A DNA stretch of 64,000 nucleotides from Deltaproteobacteria bacterium CSP1-8 (GTDB lineage Bacteria > Desulfobacterota > Deferrimicrobia > Deferrimicrobiales > Deferrimicrobiaceae): contig LDXO01000004.1 in NCBI GenBank assembly GCA_001443455.1, positions 73,477 through 137,476 on the forward strand, read 5' to 3'. This document shows, piece by piece, positions 34,740-43,230 of this stretch. Numbering within the stretch: position 1 is the first letter of the stretch; each line of letters starts with the position of its first letter. Under the pieces are notes generated by a model. The model was given only the letters and a program-made list of their open reading frames with translations. It was not told the origin of the DNA and ran no database searches. Position numbers and translations under genes: made by a program.

Positions 34740-36188
34740 ATGGCCGGCGGGATCGATTTCCGTTTCGACTTTTCGCTCGTGCACGAAGGAAACCTCCGCA
34801 ACGGGGAGGGGCTCACCCCCCTGAAGATGAGCAGGGCGCTCGGGCGCGCGCAGCGGGCGGCGAACAAGCTCGCCTCCCGGCACGCGGCGGGGGAGATCGG
34901 ATTCCCCGGGCTCCCGTTCCTCGAAAAGGAGGCACGCGCCCTTTCCCGGTACGCCGCGGGAATGCGCAAGCGGTTCACCCACCTCCTCGTCCTGGGGATC
35001 GGCGGGTCCGCGCTGGGGACGAAGGCCGTCTACGAGGGCGTGGGGGGGGAAAGCGCCCGGAAGGGGCTCCGCCTCACGGTGGCGGACAACGTGGACCCCG
35101 ACGGGTTCTTTCCGTTGCTGCGTTCCCACCCGATGAAGACCACGGCGGTCGTGGCCATCAGCAAGTCGGGGGGCACCGCGGAGACGAACGCACAGCTCGC
35201 CTTAGCCATCGAGGGGCTCAAAAAAGCCAACGGGAAGAAGTGGAAGGACCACCTGGTCCTGATCACGGATCCTTCGAGGGGGGTCTTCCGGCGGTTCGCC
35301 GACTCCGAGGGGATCGCCTCGTTTTCCGTGCCGCCCAACGTGGGGGGCAGGTTTTCCGTCCTGTCCGCCGTGGGGTTGCTCCCGCTGGCCGCGGCAGGGG
35401 TGTCGGGGGAGAAGCTGCTTGCGGGCGCCCGGTGGATGGAGTCGGTGTTCCGCGGGGCGAGGGGCGAAAAAAACCCGGTCCTTGCAGGCGCCGCCGTCTA
35501 CTCCCACTACCTGACCGACAACCCGAAGCCCGTTCACGTCTGGTTCACCTACGGGGAAGGGTTGGCGCGCGTGGCGGAGTGGTGGCAGCAGCTCTGGGGA
35601 GAAAGCCTGGGGAAGCGCCGGCCGTCGGGCACGCCCGTGGGGCAGACGCCGGCCAGGGCGGTCGGGGTGACCGACCAGCATTCGCAGGTGCAGCTCTACC
35701 AGGACGGCCCCGCCGACAAGGTCTTCACCTTCGTGAAGTGGATGGGGGGGAGGGAGAAGGGGAACGTGCCTGCCCAAGGGTTCGCCCCCGGGATGGAGAT
35801 GCTCGGGGGGCGCCCCCTGCGCGACCTGTTTCACGCCGAGTTCGAAGCCACGATCGGCGCCCTCTGGAAGGCCGGCCGCCCCATCGTCCGGATGGAGGTG
35901 GGGAAGCGGGACGAGGCCCACCTGGGGGCGTTCCTCCACTACTGGGAGTGGGTGACCGCCATCGCCGGGGAGTGCGCAGGGGTAGACCCCTTCGACCAGC
36001 CCGGCGTGGAGGAGGGGAAGATCATCACGCGCGCCCTCATGGGGGAGAAGGGGTCCGGGAAACGCCGGGAAGAGTTCCTCCGCGCGATGCGGAACCGGGA
36101 TTCCGCCGAGATCCGGATTGCGGGAGGCAGTCCGTCCGGGGGGAAGCGCCGACGCGCCACCCGCCGGTCGGGGAAGGAGAGAGGGTAA
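34740..36188 (+). CDS. pgi: Glucose-6-phosphate isomerase
   Basis: A 482-residue phosphoglucose isomerase interconverting glucose 6-phosphate and fructose 6-phosphate. Sugar-phosphate-binding motifs are LGIGGSALGTKA and AISKSGGTAETN; SVPPNVGGRFSVLSAVGLL is the first family signature. A basic tail (KRRRATRR) ends the protein. The shorter length compared with the E. coli type matches the bacterial/archaeal short form. It follows the bifunctional aldolase/phosphatase and is separated from mutL by three bases. Confidence 0.94.
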   Translation: MAGGIDFRFDFSLVHEGNLRNGEGLTPLKMSRALGRAQRAANKLASRHAAGEIGFPGLPFLEKEARALSRYAAGMRKRFTHLLVLGIGGSALGTKAVYEGVGGESARKGLRLTVADNVDPDGFFPLLRSHPMKTTAVVAISKSGGTAETNAQLALAIEGLKKANGKKWKDHLVLITDPSRGVFRRFADSEGIASFSVPPNVGGRFSVLSAVGLLPLAAAGVSGEKLLAGARWMESVFRGARGEKNPVLAGAAVYSHYLTDNPKPVHVWFTYGEGLARVAEWWQQLWGESLGKRRPSGTPVGQTPARAVGVTDQHSQVQLYQDGPADKVFTFVKWMGGREKGNVPAQGFAPGMEMLGGRPLRDLFHAEFEATIGALWKAGRPIVRMEVGKRDEAHLGAFLHYWEWVTAIAGECAGVDPFDQPGVEEGKIITRALMGEKGSGKRREEFLRAMRNRDSAEIRIAGGSPSGGKRRRATRRSGKERG

Positions 36189-36191
36189 CCG

Positions 36192-37931
36192 ATGGGGGGA
36201 AGGATCCGCCAGCTTCCCGACGGCGTGATCGACCAGATCGCCGCCGGGGAGGTTGTCGAGAGACCGTCCTCCATCCTGAAGGAACTCCTGGAGAACGCCG
36301 CCGACGCCTCCGCGTCACGGATCGAGGCGCAGGTCTTCGGGGCGTTTCCCTTCTCGCTGCGGGTCTCCGACGACGGGGTCGGCATGACGGCGGAGGAGGC
36401 GGAAGTAGCCGTCCGCCGGCACACCACGAGCAAGATCGCCACGGTCGACGACCTCCAGAAGCTCTTGACCTACGGGTTCCGGGGGGAGGCCCTCCCCTCG
36501 ATCGCCTCGGTTTCCCGGTTGCGGATCCTCACCCGCCCGCGCGACCAAAACCTCGGAACGGAGGTGGTCGTGGAGGGGGGGAAGGTGCGGTCGGTGCGGG
36601 AAGCCGGCGCTCCCCGCGGGACGACCGTCGAGGTGTCGGACCTGTTCACCAACGTCCCCGCCCGTCTCAAGTTCCTCAAAACCCCTCGTACCGAGATGAC
36701 CCACCTGTGGGAGGTGTTCCACGGGGTGGGCATCCCCCGCGAGGGGATCTCCTTCCGGATGCACGACGGCAGGACCGACGCCTTGTACGAGGAGGGGGAA
36801 TCCCGCCTCGACCGGGCGAAGCGGCACGCGGGGGAGGGGGCCAAGTATCTCGCGCCCCTTTCGCTCTCCTCGGCGTTTTTCCGGATCAGCGGCTGGGCGG
36901 GTCTGCCGCACCTGTCCCGGTTCGGCTCCTCGGGAATCCACTTCTTCGTCAACGGCCGGTACTTCCGCGACAAGGGGGTCTTCGCCGCCGTGCGGGAAGC
37001 GTACCGGGGGATCCTCCCCCCCGACCGGCAGCCGGTGATCTACCTGTTCATCGGGTGCGACCCGTCCGAGGCGGACGTGAACGTTCACCCCGCCAAGATG
37101 GAAGCCCGCTTCCGGTACGGGAAGGACCTGTTCGAGCTGGTGCGGCACGCGATCGGGGAGGCCCTGGGGGAGATTCCGGCGGCATCGGCCGTCGTCTCCC
37201 TCCCCGCGGGCGACGAGGGGCGGGTGGGGGCGCAGCTGCAGCCGAAGGTGACGGATTCCCCCGGGGAGGGCCTGTTCGCACGGTACCGGGCGGAGCCCCC
37301 CCTTCTCCCCGTCTTCGGCGAAGACTCTCCTCCCCCGGAGAGGGAGGGAGGGTTCGGGTCGCTTCGGCCCGTCGCCCAGCTCATGGGAACGTACATCGTC
37401 TGCGAGGGGGTAGGGGAGGTGGTGATCATCGACCAGCATGCGGCGGCCGAGCGGATCGTCTTCTCCCGGCTGAAGGATTCCTACCTCGGAAAGAACGCGC
37501 CCATCCAGAGGTGGCTGGTCCCGCAGGTCGTCTCCCTCCCCGGGGCGGGGAAGAGGGAGCGCGCCGAAATCGAGGCGTTCCTGGCGGCGGTCGGGTTCCT
37601 CTGCGAGTCGTTCGGCGAAAATACGTTCAAGATCTCGGGAGGGCCCGCGATCCTGGGGCATTTCGATCTCCAGATCTGGTGGAAGGACCTGGGCGACTTC
37701 CTCCTCTCCCAGGGGTCCGCCCCGAAGGGGATCTTCGATGCCGACCGGGAGCTGTGGCGCATCGCGTGCCACGCCTCCCTGCGGGCCGGGATGACCCTCG
37801 AAAAGGAAGGGATGCGCTCTCTGCTCTCCGACCTGGATCGCGCCGTCGCCTCCCACAGTTGCCCCCACGGCCGCCCCGTCTGGGTGAAGATTTCCGCCGC
37901 CGAAATGAAACGGATGTTCGGCCGTACATAA
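36192..37931 (+). CDS. mutL: DNA mismatch repair protein MutL
   Basis: A 579-residue GHKL ATPase that couples MutS mismatch recognition to strand incision. ATP-site motifs are IAAGEVVERPSSILKELLEN, DDGVGM and GFRGEALPSIASV. The C-terminal dimerisation domain carries endonuclease-type motifs: IIDQHAAAERIVFSR, ACHASLRAG and SCPHGRPVWVK. The metal motif is normally DQHA-x2-E-x4-E; here the last Glu is replaced by Ser. mutS is elsewhere in the window (51.0 kb). The start follows pgi by three bases with GGAGAG upstream. Confidence 0.95.
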   Translation: MGGRIRQLPDGVIDQIAAGEVVERPSSILKELLENAADASASRIEAQVFGAFPFSLRVSDDGVGMTAEEAEVAVRRHTTSKIATVDDLQKLLTYGFRGEALPSIASVSRLRILTRPRDQNLGTEVVVEGGKVRSVREAGAPRGTTVEVSDLFTNVPARLKFLKTPRTEMTHLWEVFHGVGIPREGISFRMHDGRTDALYEEGESRLDRAKRHAGEGAKYLAPLSLSSAFFRISGWAGLPHLSRFGSSGIHFFVNGRYFRDKGVFAAVREAYRGILPPDRQPVIYLFIGCDPSEADVNVHPAKMEARFRYGKDLFELVRHAIGEALGEIPAASAVVSLPAGDEGRVGAQLQPKVTDSPGEGLFARYRAEPPLLPVFGEDSPPPEREGGFGSLRPVAQLMGTYIVCEGVGEVVIIDQHAAAERIVFSRLKDSYLGKNAPIQRWLVPQVVSLPGAGKRERAEIEAFLAAVGFLCESFGENTFKISGGPAILGHFDLQIWWKDLGDFLLSQGSAPKGIFDADRELWRIACHASLRAGMTLEKEGMRSLLSDLDRAVASHSCPHGRPVWVKISAAEMKRMFGRT

Positions 37932-37939
37932 CGCCTCCC

Positions 37940-38857
37940 ATGGGAGAAAACCGGCTTCTCGTCCTGTCCGGGCCCACCGCGGCCGGGAAGACGACGGCGG
38001 CGATAGCCCTCGCCCGCTTCTTCCCCCTCGAGGTCATAAACGCCGATTCGATGCAAGTCTACCGGGGGATGGACATCGGGACGGCAAAGCCTTCGCCCGC
38101 GGAACGGGCCGGGATTCCCCACCACCTGATCGACGTGGCGGATCCGGACGAGGAGTACAGCGCCGGACGTTTCGTGGCCGAGGCGAATGAAGCGATCCGA
38201 GGCATCCGGGAAAGAGGCCGGTTCCCGCTCGTCTCGGGAGGCACGGGGATGTACATCCGGGCGCTCCTGCGGGGACTCGACCCGCTCCCGTCCGACCCCC
38301 GCGTCCGTGCACGCCTGTCCCGCCGGTGGGAGGAGGAAGGGCCGTTGGCCCTTCACGGCGATCTTGGAAAGGTCGATCCCGAATCGGCGGCACGGATCCA
38401 CCCCTCGGACAGGGTCCGGGTGGTAAGGGCCCTCGAGGTGGCGGAGTTGACGGGGGAGCCGGCCAGCGCTCGGAAGGGCAGCTGGTCCGCCGGAGGGAGC
38501 AGGTTCGGGGTCCTGTTCCTGGTCCTCGCGGTTGACCGGGCGGAGTTGTACCGTCGCATCGACTTGAGGGTGGACGCGATGGTTCGGGCGGGGCTCGTCG
38601 AAGAGGTGAGAGAGCTTTTCGCGCAGGGGTATGGCCGGGGCCTGAAAAGCATGGGAGCGCTTGGGTACCGGCACGTTCTCTCCCACCTCCTGGACGGGGT
38701 CCCCCTCGAACAGGCGGTCAGCCGGATGAAGCGGGATACGCGACGGTACGCGAAGAGACAGGTCACCTGGCTGTCGGGGGAGCCGGGGGCGGTCCGCCTG
38801 GAGGGGAAGGCCCCCATCGAGGCGGCTACCAAGGAGGTCGGAGAGTTCCTGTTTTAG
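37940..38857 (+). CDS. miaA: tRNA dimethylallyltransferase
   Basis: Adds a dimethylallyl group to A37 of tRNAs reading U-starting codons. The 305-residue product starts at ATG 37940, eight bases after mutL. Motifs are the P-loop SGPTAAGKTTAAIALA, NADSMQVYRGMDIGTAKP, LVSGGTGMYIRALL and GALGYRHVLSHLLDG. The open frame upstream belongs only to the mutL shadow. The mutL-miaA pair is conserved; hfq, the usual third gene in gammaproteobacteria, is absent here. Confidence 0.95.
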   Translation: MGENRLLVLSGPTAAGKTTAAIALARFFPLEVINADSMQVYRGMDIGTAKPSPAERAGIPHHLIDVADPDEEYSAGRFVAEANEAIRGIRERGRFPLVSGGTGMYIRALLRGLDPLPSDPRVRARLSRRWEEEGPLALHGDLGKVDPESAARIHPSDRVRVVRALEVAELTGEPASARKGSWSAGGSRFGVLFLVLAVDRAELYRRIDLRVDAMVRAGLVEEVRELFAQGYGRGLKSMGALGYRHVLSHLLDGVPLEQAVSRMKRDTRRYAKRQVTWLSGEPGAVRLEGKAPIEAATKEVGEFLF

Positions 38858-38896
38858 CCCTCCGCATCATGAATACGGCAACGTATCCGTGCGTGG

Positions 38897-39011
38897 CTCC
38901 CGGTGCCAAGGGGCACAGCGGGGGATTCCTCGAAGCGGCCTGTGGAGCGAGGTGCGACTTGCGGCGAGCGTAGCGGAGAGGAAGCCGCCCGCGAGCACCT
39001 GGCACCGGGAG
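38897..39011. repeat. Intergenic repeat copy with 12-bp perfect terminal inverted repeats
   Basis: CTCCCGGTGCCA at 38897-38908 is repeated inverted as TGGCACCGGGAG at 39000-39011. Between them lie block C inverted (AGCGGCCTGTGGAGCGA) and the A-side extension inverted (GCGAGCGTAGCGGAGAGGAAG), both matching 15.36-15.55 kb. It is a third, reverse-oriented copy of the modules. Confidence 0.75.
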
Positions 39012-39049
39012 GGGAAACGCCTCAGGGCGTCGGCCCGGTACGAGACCGT

Positions 39050-39070
39050 CATTACGAGACGCAGCACTTC
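39050..39070. repeat. Decayed terminal-repeat remnant of the TAGTG element family
   Basis: ATTACGAGACGCAGCACT matches the right end of element 1 (TTTACGAGACGGTGCACTA) at about 15 of 18 positions. No partner end was found on the left, so it is at most a remnant of a third insertion. Confidence 0.4.
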
Positions 39071-39173
39071 GCCCTTCCTGTCCGTCCGATGCACCATGGC
39101 ATCGGGGTCGGGGTGCGGGCGAAACGAAACCGGCAACCGGGTCATCTACGGAACAAAAAGGAAAGAAACCGCC

Positions 39174-40019
39174 ATGGCGAGGAAGATCGCAATCGTCCTG
39201 TTTTGTCTGGCCGCCCTGACGACCCCGTCGTCCGGGGGCCCCTCCGGACCCGATGCCGGTCCGATTCCGCCGGGGGAGGCCGGGGCCAAGGAGGCCGTGG
39301 AACGTTCTCCCCGTCACCACGAGTGGGCCGACATCGTCGTTCCCGGCAAGGAAACGAAAGTGGCCGCCTTCATCGCCTACCCCGAACGCAAGGACAAGGC
39401 CCCCGTGGTGATCGTCATCCAGGAGATCTATGGACTTACCGACTGGGTACGGGCCGTTGCGGACCGGTTGGCCGCGGAAGGGTTCATCGCCATCGCGCCG
39501 GACCTTCTTTCCGGCAAGGGCCAAGGCGGCGGAGGGACCGACAAGTTCGGCAGCCGGGACGACGTCGTGAAGGCGGTGCGCGGCCTGTCGTCGCCGGAGG
39601 TCGTGGCCGTGCTGGACGCGGTGAGCCGCTACGGAAGGGGCCTGCCGGCCGCAAAGGACAAATTCGCCACGGTGGGCTTCTGCTGGGGCGGCGGGCAGAG
39701 TTTCCACTACGCCACGGCGCAGCCCGACCTGGATGCGGCGGTGGTCTATTACGGCACGTCCCCCGACCTGGAGGCCCTGGGGACGATTCGCGCGCCCGTG
39801 CTCGGGCTCTACGGCGAGGACGACGCCCGGGTGAACGCCACGGTCGGTCCCGCAGCGGCGAGGATGAAGGAACTCGGGAAGACGTTCATCGCGCACACCT
39901 ACCCCGGGGCGGGGCACGGGTTCCTGCGGGCCCAGGACGGCCGCGACGGAGCGAACCTGGCTGCGTCCCGGAAGGCCTGGCCTGCCACGATCGAGCACCT
40001 CAAAACGTACCTGGAGTAG
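39174..40019 (+). CDS. Exported dienelactone hydrolase family protein
   Basis: An alpha/beta-hydrolase of 281 residues. The ATG at 39174 gives a signal peptide (MARKIAIVLFCLAALTTPSSG), so the enzyme probably acts in the periplasm. The nucleophile is the Cys of GFCWGGGQS, with an acid in LYGEDDARVN and His in PGAGHGFLRAQ, the Cys-Asp-His triad of dienelactone hydrolases. IQEIYGLTDWVRAVADRLA is the oxyanion-side family motif. The natural substrate is unknown; many members act on other esters. It lies alone between repeats and accA. Confidence 0.88.
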   Translation: MARKIAIVLFCLAALTTPSSGGPSGPDAGPIPPGEAGAKEAVERSPRHHEWADIVVPGKETKVAAFIAYPERKDKAPVVIVIQEIYGLTDWVRAVADRLAAEGFIAIAPDLLSGKGQGGGGTDKFGSRDDVVKAVRGLSSPEVVAVLDAVSRYGRGLPAAKDKFATVGFCWGGGQSFHYATAQPDLDAAVVYYGTSPDLEALGTIRAPVLGLYGEDDARVNATVGPAAARMKELGKTFIAHTYPGAGHGFLRAQDGRDGANLAASRKAWPATIEHLKTYLE

Positions 40020-40040
40020 GATCTCCCTTGAATTAAGTTC

Positions 40041-40069
40041 TTGTTCTGAGCCCCTTTTTCCCATAAATT
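40041..40069 (+). promoter_or_regulatory. Possible promoter of the accA-aromatic operon
   Basis: TTGTTC (40041-40046) and TAAATT (40064-40069), 17 bases apart, lie in an AT-rich patch 31 bases before accA. The hexamers match consensus only partly (4/6 each), so this is a weak prediction supported mainly by local composition. Confidence 0.35.
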
Positions 40070-40099
40070 AGGTGCTTACCCGTTATCTAAGGAGCGCGG

Positions 40100-41071
40100 A
40101 TGATTCTCCAATACCTCGATTTCGAGAGGCCGATCGTCGACCTGGAGAACCGGCTGGAACAGCTCCGCCGCCTCGACGACGGGACCGACAAGAACCTCCG
40201 CGAGGAAGCGGGGAAGCTGGAGAAGAAGATCGCCAAGATCCGCAAGGAGATCTTCTCCAATCTGACCCGGTGGCAGATCACCCTGTTGGCCCGCCACCCG
40301 AACCGCCCCTACATGCTCGATTATGTGAACCTTTGCTTCAAGAATTTCCTGGAGATCCACGGGGACAGGCTGTTTCGCGACGACCCGTCCATCGTCGCCG
40401 GGTTCGCGGAGCTCGACTCCGAAAAGGTGATGCTCATCGGGCAGCAAAAAGGGAGGAACACCACCGAGAAGATCCGGCGGAACTTCGGGATGGCGCACCC
40501 GGAGGGGTACCGCAAGGCGCTCCGGCTGATGAAGCTTGCCGAGAAGTTCCGCCTTCCCGTGATCACGGTCATCGACACGCCGGGGGCCTTCCCGGGGATC
40601 GGGGCCGAGGAGCGCGGCCAGTCCGAGGCGATCGCCCGGAACCTGCTCGAGATGGCGAAACTCAATACCCCGCTCGTCGTGGTCGTGATCGGCGAGGGGG
40701 GGAGCGGCGGGGCGCTGGCGCTGGGGATCGGGGACGAGATCCTCATGATGGAATACGCGATCTACTCGGTCATCTCCCCCGAGGGGTGCGCCTCCATCCT
40801 CTGGAGGGACACCGCGCGGGCGGAGACGGCCGCCGAGATGATGAAGATCACCGCTCCGGATCTCAAGAAGTTCGGCGTGGTGGACCGGATCATCCCGGAG
40901 CCGGAGGGAGGGGCGCACCGCGATCACAAGGCCGCCGCCGATGCGGTCAAGTCGGCCCTGGTCGAATCGCTCGCGTCGGTTCGGTCCCTGCCCGCCCGTC
41001 AGCTTCTCGACCGCAGGTACGCGAAGTTCCGGGAGATCGGTCGGATCAAGCGGAAGGCGGGTGGAGCGTAG
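40100..41071 (+). CDS. accA: Acetyl-CoA carboxylase carboxyltransferase subunit alpha
   Basis: With AccD, transfers carboxyl from carboxybiotin to acetyl-CoA in fatty-acid synthesis. The 323-residue protein starts at ATG with AAGGAG upstream. Motifs include FLEIHGDRLFRDDP, GQQKGRNTTEKIRRNFGM, DTPGAFPGIGAEERGQSEAI and GEGGSGGALALG (oxyanion region). The first residues, LQYLDFERPIVDLE, match the family start. Its stop is followed directly by the pheA GTG. Confidence 0.96.
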   Translation: MILQYLDFERPIVDLENRLEQLRRLDDGTDKNLREEAGKLEKKIAKIRKEIFSNLTRWQITLLARHPNRPYMLDYVNLCFKNFLEIHGDRLFRDDPSIVAGFAELDSEKVMLIGQQKGRNTTEKIRRNFGMAHPEGYRKALRLMKLAEKFRLPVITVIDTPGAFPGIGAEERGQSEAIARNLLEMAKLNTPLVVVVIGEGGSGGALALGIGDEILMMEYAIYSVISPEGCASILWRDTARAETAAEMMKITAPDLKKFGVVDRIIPEPEGGAHRDHKAAADAVKSALVESLASVRSLPARQLLDRRYAKFREIGRIKRKAGGA

Positions 41072-42145
41072 GTGGGAAAGGACCGGATGAAAGAGCTTCG
41101 CGACGAGATCGACGCGATCGACGACCGGATTCTTTCCCTCCTCAATCGCCGCGCGCAGGCGGTGATCGAGGTGGGGAAAATCAAGGCGGAGCAGAACCTG
41201 CGGTACTACGTCCCGGAGCGCGAGGTGGAGATCCTGCGCAGATTGACCGCTTCCAACCCCGGCCCCTTCCCGAGCGAGGCCCTGAAATCGATCTTCCGGG
41301 AGATCATCTCCGCCTCCCTTGCCCTCGAGAAACCCTTGAGCGTGGCGTTTCTGGGCCCCCGGGCGACATTTACCCACCTGGCGTGCCTCAAGCACTTCGG
41401 GGAGAGCGCCGATTACGTCGCGCAGATCAACGTCTCCGAGGTGTTCGAGGCGGTGGAGCGCGGAAACGCGGACTTCGGCGTCGTGCCCATCGAGAACTCG
41501 AGCGAGGGAATCGTGAGCAACACCCTCGACATGTTCGTCGACCACAACCTGTTCATCAGCGGAGAGATCCTCATCGAGGTGGCCCACGACCTTCTCTCGG
41601 TGACGGGCGACATGGAGCACGTGAAGAAGGTCTACTCCCACCCCCACGCCATCGCCCAGTGCCGCATGTGGCTCGAGAGGAACCTGCGCAACGTCGCGGT
41701 CTTCGACGTCGAGAGCACCGCCCGGGCGGCGGAACTGGCGATCGACGACCCTTCGGCGGCGGCGATCGCGGGGGAGGCGGCCGCCAGGATCTACGGGCTG
41801 CAGTGCATCCGGAAGCGGATCCAGGACAACCCGAACAACTTCACGCGCTTCATCATCATCGGGAAGATCGCCCCGGAGCGGACCGGGAACGACAAGACCT
41901 CGGTCCTGTTCTCCGCGCGGGACGAGGTGGGCGCGCTCCACCATATGCTGGAGCCGTTCTCCCGCCACCGGATCAACCTTACGAAGATCGAATCCCGCCC
42001 CGTGAAGAAAAAAGCGTGGGAATATCTTTTCTTCCTCGACATGGAAGGGCACATCACGGACGATCCGGTGGCGCGGGCCCTGGACGAGCTCCGGATGCGC
42101 GCCTCGTATCTGAAAATCCTCGGCTCCTACCCCCGGGCGATCTGA
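41072..42145 (+). CDS. pheA: Bifunctional chorismate mutase / prephenate dehydratase (P-protein)
   Basis: Converts chorismate to prephenate and then phenylpyruvate for phenylalanine. In 357 residues it has an AroQ chorismate mutase (about 1-88; ELRDEIDAIDDRILSLLNRR), a prephenate dehydratase domain (about 92-275; FLGPRATFTH, VVPIENSSEGIV, NFTRFIIIG with the TRF motif) and a C-terminal ACT domain with ESRPVKKKAWEYLFFLD, the phenylalanine-binding ESRP motif. The start may be GTG 41072 or ATG 41087, both with Shine-Dalgarno-like sequences. Confidence 0.95.
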   Translation: MGKDRMKELRDEIDAIDDRILSLLNRRAQAVIEVGKIKAEQNLRYYVPEREVEILRRLTASNPGPFPSEALKSIFREIISASLALEKPLSVAFLGPRATFTHLACLKHFGESADYVAQINVSEVFEAVERGNADFGVVPIENSSEGIVSNTLDMFVDHNLFISGEILIEVAHDLLSVTGDMEHVKKVYSHPHAIAQCRMWLERNLRNVAVFDVESTARAAELAIDDPSAAAIAGEAAARIYGLQCIRKRIQDNPNNFTRFIIIGKIAPERTGNDKTSVLFSARDEVGALHHMLEPFSRHRINLTKIESRPVKKKAWEYLFFLDMEGHITDDPVARALDELRMRASYLKILGSYPRAI

Positions 42146-42207
42146 CCGCGAACGAAGGCTAGAGCGGCGACGGGGAAGGCGGGAGGCAGGACAGGGAGGA
42201 TCCGGCC

Positions 42208-43230
42208 ATGATCATCGTGCTGAAGGCGGGCGCCACCGGCCGGGAGATCGCCCTGGTCGAGGAGAAGATCCGGGCGTACGGCCTCACGGCGCACATCTCG
42301 CGGGGGGTGGAGCGCACCATCATCGGCGCCATCGGGGACGAGCGGAAGATGCAGCCCGAGGCGTTCGAGGGAATGGAATGCGTCGAGAAGGTCCTCCGCA
42401 TCCTCAAGCCGTACAAGATCGTCAGCCGGGACTTCCAGAAGGAGGACACCGTCATCACGGTGCGGGGGCAGACGATCGGCGGAGGCACGGTAGCGCTCAT
42501 CGCGGGGCCGTGCGCGGTCGAGGGAAGGGAGATGATGCTCGGGATCGGGGCCCGGGTCGCCTCGTCCGGGGCGTCGTTCCTTCGCGGGGGGGCCTTCAAG
42601 CCGCGCACCTCGCCGTACGCGTTCCTGGGGCTGGGGGAGGAGGGGCTTCGCTACCTGGCCGAGGCGCGCGAGGCGACGGGGCTCCCGGTGGCCACCGAGC
42701 TCATGGACCCGCGCGACATCGACCTCGTGGTCAGGTACGCCGACGTGATCCAGATCGGGGCGAGGAACATGCAGAACTTCCGGCTTCTGACCGAGGTGGG
42801 CCGTCTCGACAAGCCCGTCATCCTCAAGCGCGGGATGAGCGCGACGATCATGGAGTGGCTGATGTCGGCCGAGTACATCGCCTCGGAGGGAAACCGGAAG
42901 ATCATCCTCTGCGAGCGCGGGGTGCGGACCTTCGAGTCGGCCACCCGGAACACCTTCGACGTCTCGGCGATTCCCGTCCTGAAGGGCCTCTCCCATCTCC
43001 CGGTGATCGCCGACCCCAGCCACGCCGCGGGGAAGATGAGCCTGGTCGAGCCGCTCGCCGCGGCCGCCATCGCCGCCGGCGCGGACGGCGTCATGGTGGA
43101 GGTCCACCACGACCCCGAGACGGCCCTCTCCGACGGGCCGCAGTCCCTGCGGCCGGACGCCTTCCAGGAGATGGTCGCGCGGCTGAAAGGGATCGCGGCC
43201 GCCGTGGGGAAGAAGCTGGGGAACGCGTGA
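42208..43230 (+). CDS. aroF: 3-Deoxy-D-arabino-heptulosonate 7-phosphate synthase (type I-beta)
   Basis: First step of the shikimate pathway, joining PEP and erythrose 4-phosphate. The 340-residue protein has an N-terminal ferredoxin-like regulatory domain (about 1-70, MIIVLKAGATGREIALVEEK) of the Thermotoga type, then the TIM barrel with AGPCAVEG, LRGGAFKPRTSPYAFLG, QIGARNMQNF, ILKRGMSATIMEW and IADPSHAAGK. The regulatory domain implies feedback by aromatic amino acids. Its stop overlaps the tyrA start (GTGA). Confidence 0.95.
   Translation: MIIVLKAGATGREIALVEEKIRAYGLTAHISRGVERTIIGAIGDERKMQPEAFEGMECVEKVLRILKPYKIVSRDFQKEDTVITVRGQTIGGGTVALIAGPCAVEGREMMLGIGARVASSGASFLRGGAFKPRTSPYAFLGLGEEGLRYLAEAREATGLPVATELMDPRDIDLVVRYADVIQIGARNMQNFRLLTEVGRLDKPVILKRGMSATIMEWLMSAEYIASEGNRKIILCERGVRTFESATRNTFDVSAIPVLKGLSHLPVIADPSHAAGKMSLVEPLAAAAIAAGADGVMVEVHHDPETALSDGPQSLRPDAFQEMVARLKGIAAAVGKKLGNA

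Larger units (their letters stand above)
38858..39173. other. Intergenic region holding inverted repeat copy and terminal-repeat remnant
   Basis: This 316-base gap between miaA and the dienelactone hydrolase gene contains the module copy at 38897-39011 and a decayed terminal repeat at about 39052-39069. No protein-like frame is seen; open frames through it have random high-GC composition. An AAAGG Shine-Dalgarno sequence for the next gene ends it. Confidence 0.6.

Noticed and set aside
35240..37939. Very long + strand open frame leading into miaA (1205 codons)
   Set aside because: Only the part from 37940 resembles a protein (MiaA). The upstream part overlaps pgi and mutL in another phase and is low-complexity Arg/Gly/Pro.
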